Of a stretch of 64,000 nucleotides of DNA, positions 34,650-46,600 are shown one piece after another (the first letter of the stretch is position 1; each line of letters begins with the position of its first letter). Both the position numbers and the translations under genes were made by a program. Source of the DNA: Lytechinus pictus (taxonomy: Eukaryota; Echinodermata; Echinoidea; Temnopleuroida; Toxopneustidae). The DNA lies in contig NC_087252.1 of assembly GCF_037042905.1 (NCBI RefSeq), forward strand, positions 19,051,701-19,115,700. Direction: 5' to 3'. Below the pieces are notes generated by a model. It made no database searches. It was not told the DNA's origin and saw only the letters and a list, made by a program, of their open reading frames with translations.

Positions 34650-37600
34650 TATGTGTGTGTGTATGTGGGGTGTGTGTGTGTGTGTGTGTGTGTGAGCCTA
34701 TGTCACAAGAGTGATATCTTAATAGTCGGCAGCCATTTCATAAGTGTATAGTTGTTGTTTTTTAGACGCACTGTATATATATATATATATTTTGATTTGA
34801 TTTGATTTGATTTTTATTCACCAACGATAACAACATATTTACAGATGTTTACATATTACATTATTATGTCATGCATATAAATATTACAGAAATGAAACAT
34901 ACATGTATATGTTAAGAGCTGATAAAAGGGACCAGAAAATAGCACAAGTGCTAGTCGAGACTGGCCCCTACACATATTAGTAATATAGGCGAATATTGAA
35001 CTTTAAAGTATTTTTTTTTTTAAACACAACAAAAACAACAACTACAAAAAAACAAAATAAAATTATGAGTGTAACATTTTATGTTATATACAGAGCAATA
35101 TGATAAGTTATTGATTTAATAAATGATTTTGTAATGAATTCCTGAAATCGTTTCTGGATACGTTTAGTTTGATGGCTAATGGTACATTATTCCAGTAATC
35201 ACTTCCTAAGAAAGATAGAGAGAATTGTCCTTGAGTAGTCCGTAATTTTGGTAAATGTACTTGTCGACCTTCTTTTTGTCTTGTTGGGTATCTATGCTCT
35301 ATTACATCGCAATAATCTACTAAAGAGTGAGGTAAGTTATTATTACCCAGGTCATACATGAAGGTACATATAGATAAATTGTGCATTTCAAATACATATA
35401 GGATCTTTAAATTCTGAAATAATACACATGTATGAGCTCGCCACTCACTGAAAGTGATGGCACGTACTGCCATTTTTTGGGTGTAAAATATACAATTTAA
35501 GCTACTCTTGTAAGTACTCCCCACACATCGATTCCATAAGTTATGTGTGGCTCTATGAATGCCTTGTATAATAATACTAATGTATATTTTGGTACAAAAT
35601 GTCGCAACCGAACTACTCAAAAAAAGTTAAGGACCACTTTTTAATGTGTGTATACAATTTTCAAACCGGGTGTTGTATTTCTAGAAATACCCGAATATGG
35701 CTGTCTTGAATCTCCTCAAACACCCTGTAACAATTTCACACATGGGTGGTTTCAGTTGTTGCATGATGTCTCTCGCATTATTGCATATCCTGAAAAGTGG
35801 GCCCATTGTGAAGTGGTACAAATGTGGATTCAAATGCATTTTCTGTCTTTAGTCTCTACAATCAACAAATTGCTGACAACAGCAATGCCAAGATACAGCT
35901 GTCCAGGATGCCATCAAACACAATGAAATCAATTTCACACATGCAGTTCTTTCATGTCTCTTGCATCATTGCAATGTGCCCGTACAAAAGTGGCTTCCAA
36001 AGCATTTTCTGTCTTTAGTCTCTACAATCAACAACTTGCTGACAATAGCAATGCCAAGATACAGCTGTCCAGAATGCCATCAAACACAATGACATCAATT
36101 TCACACATGCAGTTCTTTCATGATGTCTCTGGCATCATTGCAGTGGGCCATAAGACAAGTGTCTTCCAAAGAATTTTCCGTCTTTAGTCTGTACAATCAA
36201 CAACTTGCCTACAACAGCAATGCCAAGACACCACCTAAGTGAAACAGATGTAGCCAGAGCCCTAGGGATGCTGGAAGCTGGCCTCAGTCAGCGAAGAGTA
36301 GCCAGAATGATGGGCGTGTCACACAGTGTCATTAGCAGAGCAAATCAAAGACACCGAGAGACAGGGCTATACTCCGAGAGACCCCGCAGTGGCCGACCAG
36401 TTTCGACAACCCCTAGAGATGATCGCTACTTGACGAATCTCAGCCTCCGCAACCGCTTTCACAGTGCACGCCGCCTCAACAATGACTTCGCTGCAGCAAC
36501 TGGAGTGATTGTTTCCACTCAAACAATCCGTAACCGACTTCACAGAGCCAATATGCATGCCAGACGGCCAGCTCAGTGTGTCCCACTCACCCCTGCTCAC
36601 AGAAGAATTCGTCTCAACTGGGCCCGGGAGCATGTCAGATGGACCAGACAGCAATGGCGTAGAGTTCTGTTCACAGATGAGAGCAGATTTTCCCTTGACC
36701 ACAATGATGGACGTTCGAGAGTCTGGAGGCGACCAGGAGAGAGATTTGCAGACCCCTGTATTGCAGAACATGACCGTTATGGGGGAGGCAGCGTCATGGT
36801 GTGGGGAGGCATCACCTACGCCAACCGTACTCGTCTCTACGTGGTCCCAGGGGGAGCAATGACAGGAGTGAGGTACAGGGATGAGGTCCTTGAACCTATA
36901 GTGGTGCCATTTGCAGAAAATGTGGGACAAAACATCATTTTCATGGATGACAATGCCCGTGCCCACCGAGCTAGGGTGGTGACCGAGTTCCTTGAGGGCC
37001 AGGGGATTGAGCGTATGGAGTGGCCAGCGAGGTCCCCGGACTTAAACCCGATAGAGCACGTCTGGGACATGATGGGGAGGAGTCTCGAGCAGCTCGAAGC
37101 CCATCCACTTGGACTGCAGCAGCTGGGTGTGGCTCTGGAGGCTGCATGGGATGCACTGGACGTCAGAGACATCAATCGCCTCATCAGCTCCATGAGACAG
37201 CGCTGTGAAGCCGTTATTGCTGCAGGAGGTGGTCACACTCGTTACTGAACTGCCTGAAAGACACTCAGACATTCGTTTTTACCACTTCATGTCGGTAGCT
37301 GATACCCCTCGGGGCCCACTTTTCAGGATGTGTAGTGATGCGAGAGACATTGTGCAACAACTGAAACCACCCATGCGTGAAATTGATTACAGCGTGTTTA
37401 AGGACATTTAGGACAGTTGTACTGAGGTATTTCCAGAAATAAAACACCTTGTATAAAATCTTTATGTACGTTTTAAAAAGTGGTCCTTAACTTTTTTTGA
37501 GTAGTGTATATATATATGTAGGCCATATTCCCCCCCCCCCCCCTTATTAAAATCCATTGCATTATTAGTGGACTGTATTATGTTCGAAATGTTAATGATT

Positions 37601-40144
37601 GCAGGGCTCCCTTTAAAGCAGGTCTCAAGCTTGAATGAAACTACCCTGGAAAGGGGGACGAATGACTAAATCACCATCTTCATCACAAACATCACCGTCA
37701 CAGCACCATCACTATCATCAACATTATCAGCATGATGATCACCTTCACCACCATCATCACCTCAACCATCACACATTCACCATCATGATAGCACCGGTAG
37801 CATCTCCACCACCACCATCATTATCATCATAATGATCCTCATTTTACCAAGCTTACCCCGTCTGGTTCCCGAACAATGAGGGGACCAAAGAGACCATCAG
37901 ACCGCTGAAAACCTGTATGAGAGTGCCACCAGTGGGTGCCCGTCCGATCGGCAACGAAGTCATAAGTGAACGAGGAGAATGGCGTAATTGGGCATTGTGT
38001 GATCAGGGTGGCGCCATCCATGTACGGAGTGTTTCGTTGGAGAAGGCCGTGCCAGTGGATCGAAACGCCTTCGCCATCGTTGAGTTTGTTGTGGACTTCT
38101 ACGATGATGCGATCACCCTTGCAAACCTGGCGTATGACATACATGTAATCAAGCACACGTTTTAATGTTTCTGTCTGCCTTATCTTACGAAGTGTGTCAT
38201 TCGAATCAGGCGATTATTCACACTCTGGCTTCCTAAAACAGTCAAACTTTTCTATAAAGGATACCCAAGGGAAACCGAAAAAGTGGCTACCGTAGACAGA
38301 TGGCCTTTAATAATAGTTTAATCGGAAAGAGCTTTGATTGCCACCAGAGACGTGCTTTTACTAAAGGTAGGTGACCACTTAGACAGATTTGACTGTAGAA
38401 GTAGTAAAAGTCGTAGCCTATGACATGTATGAGACAAGCCACAGTGACTCCAAAACCATCGACACGCTTCAGAAAATAAATTTAAAAAGATATTTAACCA
38501 TTCCTAATCTTTAAAATGATATCTAACTTGTCAAAAGTGATCAATAATAACCCACACAACTACGTAATCAAATGTTGAAGAAAGTTGGTGAGACCTTCAA
38601 AGAATAAGGAAAAAATAATCACGAGATGTGCACAGTGTACGATCTCAGAGGAGCTTCCAAGAAGTCGGGGGGAATGGTGTAAATTCTGTATCTCGTCTTT
38701 TATCGCATTTTACATCTTTAAATTTTGTCTATGTCAAGAACAAAAATTATCATTTCGATAACCTATTTTTAAATTTTCACTTTTTGAAATAAAATGCATA
38801 TTTTGGCTATTATAGAGAACCTGTCCAGGCGAGTTATTGTTGAGTTTGGGTTTAGTCACAAAGGGTCTTTGTTAGCACAGGCCTTCTGGGCTCAGATCTT
38901 TTACTTATTCTACAAGACTCGTGAATCATCTTGTCAGCGATTGCCATTGGCTAACTTGTACTTAGCCAATCAGATGCAATGATTTCAGTAGCTTATAACA
39001 AATAGTCAATGAATTTTACTGACTCTTTGTTTCATGAAATGCTTTCAAGTTTATTTCAATCTCTCCATAAAAGGAGTGTGTTTCATAGGAAATGTTTAAC
39101 AAACTTAAGAATTTAATTCGTACTTTAGGAGACCATGGGGGTGTTTCACAAAGATTTGAGTATGACGTAGAGTCACACTTAAATGCCTATCTACGTGCGG
39201 TATAACAGACATGACCACATTGGTCAGATCATGCAAATAGGACGCTCACTACTGCGTATTGATCATTAAGATTGCGCGTTGCATATCATGTAAGCGTCCG
39301 CATATAAGTGCAACTGTAGGTCATACTTAAATCTTTGTGAAACACCCCCAGGTATATTTAATAATTCCATATTGTGCTCCTTTACCCGTAAACATTTGAA
39401 CTAAAATTTATTGTCTATCATTACCTGAACAACCTATGTTGTCATGTCTTGTCAAGCTAATTTATCTAATTGAGAAAAAAATGATATTTAATGTGCCACC
39501 AATAATTTCCAAGTTAATTTTTGTTTACATGTCAGCAATTTAATGTACTATTAGTATTTCAGGTTCGAGCTGAAAGGTTATAAAATTCAAATAAGCAGAC
39601 CGCCTTTTGCCCCAATACTTCACCACGATATTTTATGATTTTTTTGTTATCATAGATTATTTAGTTTAGACGAGAAACTTCTTGCTATTTTGTAGTGTTC
39701 TTTGTGTTGGAAATGAATGAATAGTGTTTGGTTTTCAAATTCAATTAAGTGAATGTATATTAATATGATTTTCATCTGTTTTGACGACTAATTTGATTCG
39801 GAAAGGAATGTCCATGGAAATTATGACATATTTTTTTCATAATTGCTTTTTTTTCTTATTGAAAATTCATTCTGTTACAGCGGCTTATGCTTTAATCTTT
39901 CCTGAATGGAATCAATTTTAGAGAGGGTTTTTGCTCTCAATGTACGAAGGGTTCAAGAACACAGCAAATGTAATAAAAATGCCTGTCAAGTAACAAGGAT
40001 CAGAAAAAAGTCTTTGTCGAAAATTGGTTAACCCGAACTGCAGTTTCGGAGCTGACGAAAAAAATTAAATATTTGGTTGGTCCAGAGTCGAGGGAAAAGC
40101 TGCTGTTTTGGTTCATCCATTTCGATTAAGGCTTTTATTTATTT

Positions 40145-40209
<65 letters not shown>

Positions 40210-40576
40210 TTCATTTCCAGGCAAAAGACAACAAGAATAAGTACAAGAAGAAGAAATTACCACCGACTAGTGCCTGAGGTTGGTCTTTGTCATAAATTGA
40301 AGTGTATTTGACAAAACAATTTCTATGTTCTTGAAGCCTCCTTTAGTCGCAGAGCAAAAAAGGTTTTTATTTTCGCAGTCGCACTAACAAAACCAAATGT
40401 GATGCGAACGATGGTTGGCCATCAGTAGAACTTAATAGCTTTGACCGGTATGGATTCGGTTCCATTGGTATGATTGGGATCGTGGTGATATGAGAAAAGG
40501 AAATTCCACGATCTCTATCTGCCTCTTCCCCCCCCCCCCCTCCTCCTTTTCTTTTTGTTTCTTTCTCTCTCTCTCC

Positions 40577-40624
<48 letters not shown>

Positions 40625-43600
40625 TCTCTCTCTCTCACACTCTCTCACCTCAATTGCTGGACCAGGAAGCTGGCGATTGGCCACAACGATTGGGCGACGG
40701 AATCCATCGGCCGCCACGCACCGTTCGCGTTCGCAGTCACTCTGATTGCAGGGGCAGTTGAAACAAGCTCTCGACATCGTTGAATACCATTCGATGTCGA
40801 AGGTATATCGACAAGTCATCGGTTCCGACGCGACGCATTCTCGGAAACATTCGTGATGTTCTGAAGGTGAAGAGAATTAGAGTGAAACATAGGAAAGAAA
40901 ATATAGAGTCAAGGGACTTTTATGGACACTATATTATCTTCTAAGAGCCGATCCAAGAGCCCATGGAAGAACAGAGTAATTGTGATAATGACTCTGAAAT
41001 GGGCAATCCTTTCGATTATTTTATCTATTCAACATATTTGCAATTAATTTTGTTTATTTCAATTGATGCCATCTATGTTATTTATTTATGCTATATATAT
41101 TTATGTATTGTGTTTTTAATGATCGGAAAATAAATAAACAGAAGAAAACAAAAAATCTCTGTGATGTGGTTTCTTGATTTGATAGAGGCACTGGCGTCCA
41201 GATAGAGGAATAGGGACCATCCCCCCCCCCCCCCCAACGTAAAAAAAATGTTTCACGACGAAGAAAAGAATAGAAAAAAACATTAAAGGAAAGGAAAAAG
41301 GAGACAAATTGCATTATTTTCTGAAAATTTGGTGTCTAAATCAATCAAAAAATTAGATCTGTCACTCTTCAATTTTTCGCGGCCTTATAGAACGTTTGCC
41401 CCATATTCTGTGCCCGGTTCCATCGATTTGTTTGTTCATGACACCACTGAAACAGAGTTTAGTTGATTTCTTTAAAAAAAAACTACTAGCCAAAATTTGT
41501 TTCCATTGTCTTGCTATCATTTATCTTAATCGATTTCATGTGTGTCATAAGGAGAGTTGACAAACAAGAATATAATTTTATTCGCCTTAAAAGTTGAGTA
41601 AATCTACCCAAATGGTAAAAAGAAAAATGCATCCTTGTTGGGTAAAAAAAAAGTTACATATAAGACGAAACGCATGTTGTTTTGATAGAATTCAACGCTA
41701 ATTTTGGTAATATTTTTACACAGTATTTGGTATCATTTCACCCAATAAACATGCATGTTCCCTTTTCATTTGGGCAAAACTTTTTTAAAAGAGCCCCTAC
41801 ATCGTATCCATATGAGATGTAATTTTCCGTCTCATATGTTCATATCCTCATTCCTCACTTTGATAAACATCAAGACTATTCACATGTACATTTTATGGGA
41901 TAACTGACCCTTTCCTTTTCTATAGACCTTACGTATTCACGTCATCGTTCCGCCATCTTAGAGGCTGAATTCATTGCTTTGTATGATATTTGTATGTATG
42001 GTGATCTGCAGCTGGCGCATCTCTGACAGCATCGTTTACGCGTATTCTTATATCCTCTATCCTCTGAGCAATGGCAATATGAGATTATTGCGTCATTATT
42101 ATTCCAAAGTAAACAAACATTTAGAAAAGTATATTATTTCAGCCGTATTGAATTCATGTTTATGAAGTTTTTTTAATCATTTTGCGTGTTGGATGGGTGT
42201 GTGTGCGTGTACCTAAAAAAGTATGTGAGTGGTTTTGCGTTAAAATGTTTATGGGGTTATGTGCAGGTGCATGGGTTTGCGTATGCGTTTGCGTGCGTGT
42301 TTTTAAAGCGGTACTCCGGGCTGAAAATATTTATATATAAATAAATAGAGTAAAATTCCCAGAGCTAAATGCTGAAAATTTCATCAAAATCGGAAAAATA
42401 ACGAAGTTATTGAATTTAAAGTTTAGCAATATTTTGTAAAAATAGGTATATGCACGTCATCATAAATATTCAGTAGGTGGGCTGATGATGTCACATGCCC
42501 ACTTTCCTTTTTCCTATGTTATTACATGAAATCATAATTGTTTCATTTTTTCATACATGATTAAATAATGTGTCTCCTTTGTAATGCAATAACTTGCAGC
42601 AATGGATGTACTTAATCAGTCGTCAATCCAATTCTTTTCAGTTCTTGGTAGAAAAACTTTGAATAAACCTAATTTCATATAATAAAATACAAAAGAAAAA
42701 GTGGGGATATGACATCATCAAGTTGCTCACTGAGTATTCATGAAAACACGCCTAGAACTTTTTCACCGGAATAATGCAAATCTTTAAAATGCCATAACTT
42801 TGTTATTCCTAGTCCGATTTTGATCAAATTTTCAGTGTTTTGTTTGTCTGATTTTTCTTTATCTGTTTAAATCATATTATTCTCAGCCCGGAGCATTATT
42901 TTAAGTGCGTGTGTGTGTAATTGAGAAACCATATGCATATGTGCGTGCGTGTGTATATTTTAGTGTGAAGTTATGGAAGTCAAATTTACAGCAAGTGATA
43001 TTTCAATTATAATACAAGGTCAAACGAAGATGATTGTTCATGTTCTGCATATTGTGTATTCCTTGCAATAACAAAAGCTTCACACATTCCAAAACGTTTT
43101 CATCGGCACTCATGTATAGGAGCAGAGGGAAATATGTTTGGAACCTTGAACAGACATTTTATTAACTATTTGTCCTTTTAAAGATATAGGTTAGCATTAC
43201 AAATTATTTACACACACAAAAATCCGACATATGATTTACGTTGCATTTAATAAAAAAAATTCATGCAAACACTTTTAATAGCTCTCACTGATTATATATC
43301 ATGTATCAATTAGAGATGGTGTTTTACGTCACCTTTTCACTTTTTGAAACACTAAATTATGATTTTTGGGGGGTCCACACTTTTCACAGGGGCTTCATAT
43401 CTACAGCATATCACAGGCACGGGTAAGAGTTTTATAAGTCAAATCAATGTTAGCCAATGCATTTGACAGTTTTGGCAAATTCCCCTCAGCTAGGCCAGGG
43501 TGACAGCATCTTCATGCTTTCATCTGTATTATATTTTTAGTTTGTTATTCCACTAAGCCTAATAATTATTGCTTGCTGTGATTACCCCGTCCACCCCCCC

Positions 43601-46600
43601 CCCCCCCCACACACACACACATTGATACATAAATGTCGCTCACAACAAATCCTTAGAATGCTCTCAATGTCATTTAGATCTGATCCTGTAAGAAATGCAC
43701 AAAAATCGGTACTATCAACAGTATACACAGATATAAAAGGTTTTTTACAATCTTTTTTTTATAAGTGATTCTTTTGGGGAACATATTGTCTGTATCATAA
43801 GAAGATTGTTATCAGTTGGATGCAGAAACAGGGGGCACCGCCATTAGAAGTTGAGACCAAGCTTCTTCACGAACTTTCAAAATGGACCTGACACACAAGT
43901 TCTCATGCTTCTATCTCAGAGTTCCGCTAAGAGGGCCTTTAGTACCCTAAACAGGTCCCCCCCCTACCCTGAATGATGCCTCAAATATTTTATCTGCATA
44001 ATATGGTCACATGTGTACCCTTTTCACCTTTCCAGGTTGAGAAGTATACCCTTTTGAGCAGGGGTGCGATTGCCTGAGGGAAGGGCTAAGAATATGAAGA
44101 TGGACTAAATTATTCCGAGAATTAGGAAGAATACTTTAATTCAATTTCTATTCATAGTTTATTAAAAAGGACATGTCCTGCAGCAAAAACAGAATTGCAC
44201 ATGCTTCACAAGGTCTCAATTTAAATATAATTTTATAATTGAAATCATTCGCATAGACATTGCACACAAAAAACATCTAGCAGCACATATTGTAAGAAAT
44301 TACATGAAATAATTCAATGTAAGCAATAATCATTGGATCTAAGAATAGTGTGATCTGCCTACGTATCGAACAACTAGGAAGATCAAGTAAACAGTTGGCT
44401 GAACAGAGAAAGAAAAGTCAGAAACCGCAAGAAATTAAACAACAAAAATGAAATAACAAGTACGTTATTACGAATGATACCGAATTTCGAGGAACAATCC
44501 ATTCTCCTGGGGGTTTGAAATGTTGTATAGAATCCGTGTTCCACGTCAATGGCCTTTTGGCGTGGAAGGAGTGGGTTCGCGAGATAAGTCATTATGCAGT
44601 ATGTACAATGATATGCTTAATCGTGACTTTGTTCAAGTTTAAGATAATGATAATGTAGCAAACAAATATGTACATTTCATTTCATTTCGTTTATTTTCAT
44701 TTTAACGTTTTACTTTACAATGTAATGTTTGGTTTCAATTCATTTTTTTCAATTCAATTCATTTATTTTCTCTTTCAATCTTTTTACATTTACAATGATA
44801 GTTCAATATACATATTTACAAAATATAACATTTAAATCATTTTTTATAATACAATAATACCATGAAATCGAAAGGGAAGGAGACCAACTAAAAAGCAGAG
44901 CTTGTAGGGTGAAGGCCCCCTTTTATAAGTAAATTTTATGAATAAAAAATAAGATGGTTTGGTCCATCCGGGGGGGGCACTCAGTATATAATGTATAGTG
45001 GGTATGTGCCGCGGAGAGGACCCCCATTTTTACACTCAAATTTCCGTTCCAAGGCATAGCATTTTTATCCTGCCGCAATGATCTGCTAAAATTAGCTGCA
45101 TTTTTGGTGAAAAGCGGCCGCAGAGCGCTGTCCGACCATCGCCTCTGCGCGAGCGCACCCGGCGCCCGTGCTATCTGCATGCACGTATGCCCGTTCCATA
45201 GGGATGCATACGCACTCACATGCAGGCGACCCGTTCCAAGGACCCCCGTTTTCACAAACATTTGTAGTTCCGAAGCCCGTTCCGAGGACCCTCCTTTTTA
45301 CAATAAGCCCGCTCCAGAGCCCCCGTTTTTTGTCTCGCCCGCGGCACATACCCACCATTGGTCGAGTACCCCCCCCCCCCCCCCCCCCGGTCCATCTAGA
45401 TATAAGCAATAAAACATACTGTACAGATCAGGTCCATCTTTTAATACTAAACAGATGCTCTCTTTCAGAATGTAACCTACCTTTCATAGGTGAAGCCAAA
45501 GTCGATTGGATGAAGTTCCGATCTGTAGAATCTAACGTGAAGTTTCGTACACAGTTCTCTGGCGAAAAAAAAAACAAAGTTTTAATGTGAATTTTGTCAT
45601 GCTCAGAAAAGTCACACTCGTCAAAACATGTCATTTCAATATTAAAGTAATATGTTCTGGATCCCCCTTCGCCCCCAGTTTCCTAAATATTTCTGTTCAC
45701 TTTGTGAACTGCTCAAGTCATGGCGAATTCAGAGCATTCAAAAATTTATAGGAACGAGAAAACCGTGGGTTACTAATGGCTAATAGACCCCTCCCCCCAT
45801 TGCCATACTACCATCCACTCAGGAACACTGCTCGCATATGAACTTGCGGCCCTAAAGTCATTAAGTTCATTAAAACAGGAAAAATTAATTTCAAAATGGT
45901 CCCACATATGGGGCGTCGGAAGTATAACCTTGAACCTTGAAGAAGTACTCTCCGAAAAAGCGTACATGCTGTTCTGGAGAGGGATGTGCTGTGTTATGTG
46001 CTGCCAGTGCTTCAGGTGATGTGGTGATCCTGTGGTGGTATTCTTGGTGCACTATATACAGTGTTATAGGTGCAGTGTACGGGTGGTGCGTGTGTGTCCC
46101 TCTTCCAGCTTCTTAACGGGAAGGGGGGGCAACATTTTTTAATGATAGGCAATGTTGCCCCGGAAGGTGAGAGGTTGAAGTTACAGCCGCGTTTTGGAGC
46201 TAGAGTATACCAAATACGGAAGGCTCTTGGGAACATACTGTACATGTAGAAATTCACTCTACAAAAAGGCTGGGTGTACTTGAGGTGGTGTCCAGTGTGT
46301 TGTGAATGTTGTGGACGAGAATTGCTGCTTAGCTTAATCTGATGTGGCATGCTGATGTTAACAAAATTTGTGATGACTTTTGCAGAACATCTCACATTGG
46401 CTAAGAAGGTGTCTGTCTTGGAGAGTATCCCAGTGAAGAGTTGACAATATCGTGTTACGCTGGATTCTCTGCTCATGAAGGACAAACCTTAGCACCCTGA
46501 CGCTGAATGTTCTCAATAATGTTTTCATCTTTCTGTATGTGAGGACTCCGTGCACATGACGCATACTCAAGCTTAGATCTGACAAGTTGCTTTTACGCAA

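Larger units (their letters stand above)
35612..37505 (+). mobile_element. Tc1/mariner-type (DD34E) DNA transposon, complete with ~200-bp inverted repeats
   Basis: The first and last 33 bases are perfect inverted repeats beginning ACTACTCAAAAAAAGTTAAG. Imperfect pairing continues for ~200 bases on each side (GGTGGTTTCAGTTGTTGCA near 35746 against its complement near 37355). TA follows the right end with one G between. No clean TA duplication remains on the left. Three direct repeats of ~165 bases lie between the left inverted repeat and the transposase. Confidence 0.92.
34350..37856 (-). other. MCO gene 1, intron 4
   Basis: Holds TA/TG microsatellites (34618-34700), a CR1-like LINE 3' end (34790-35611), a complete Tc1/mariner-type element (35612-37505) and an imperfect CAC/ATC-rich microsatellite (37660-37830). 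Confidence 0.85.
38127..40648 (-). other. MCO gene 1, intron 3
   Basis: Contains a MITE (39137-39349), a dispersed repeat (39950-40125), an (ATTT)n run (40134-40213) and a (CT)n run next to exon 3 (40557-40640). 38170-39130 and 39360-39950 show nothing identifiable. Confidence 0.7.
40861..45480 (-). other. MCO gene 1, intron 2
   Basis: Holds an inverted-repeat element (41588-41800), a TIR element (42311-42904), a LINE 3' end cluster (44675-44968) and an hAT-like element (44969-45388). 40870-41580 and 42910-44670 have homopolymer C runs but no gene. Confidence 0.7.

Noticed and set aside
36205..36219. Extended transposase start upstream of the ATG at 36220
   Set aside because: The upstream start would be a TTG codon. 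The ATG at 36220 gives the normal Tc1/mariner length of about 340 residues.
36367..37193. Minus-strand frames of ~200 and ~118 codons across the transposase
   Set aside because: They are antisense shadows of the intact plus-strand transposase; no domain is visible in them.
45092..45590. Frames of 100-140 codons on both strands near 45100-45590
   Set aside because: They run through the hAT-like element and its C/G homopolymers. Only the 78-base MCO exon within 45481-45558 has support.
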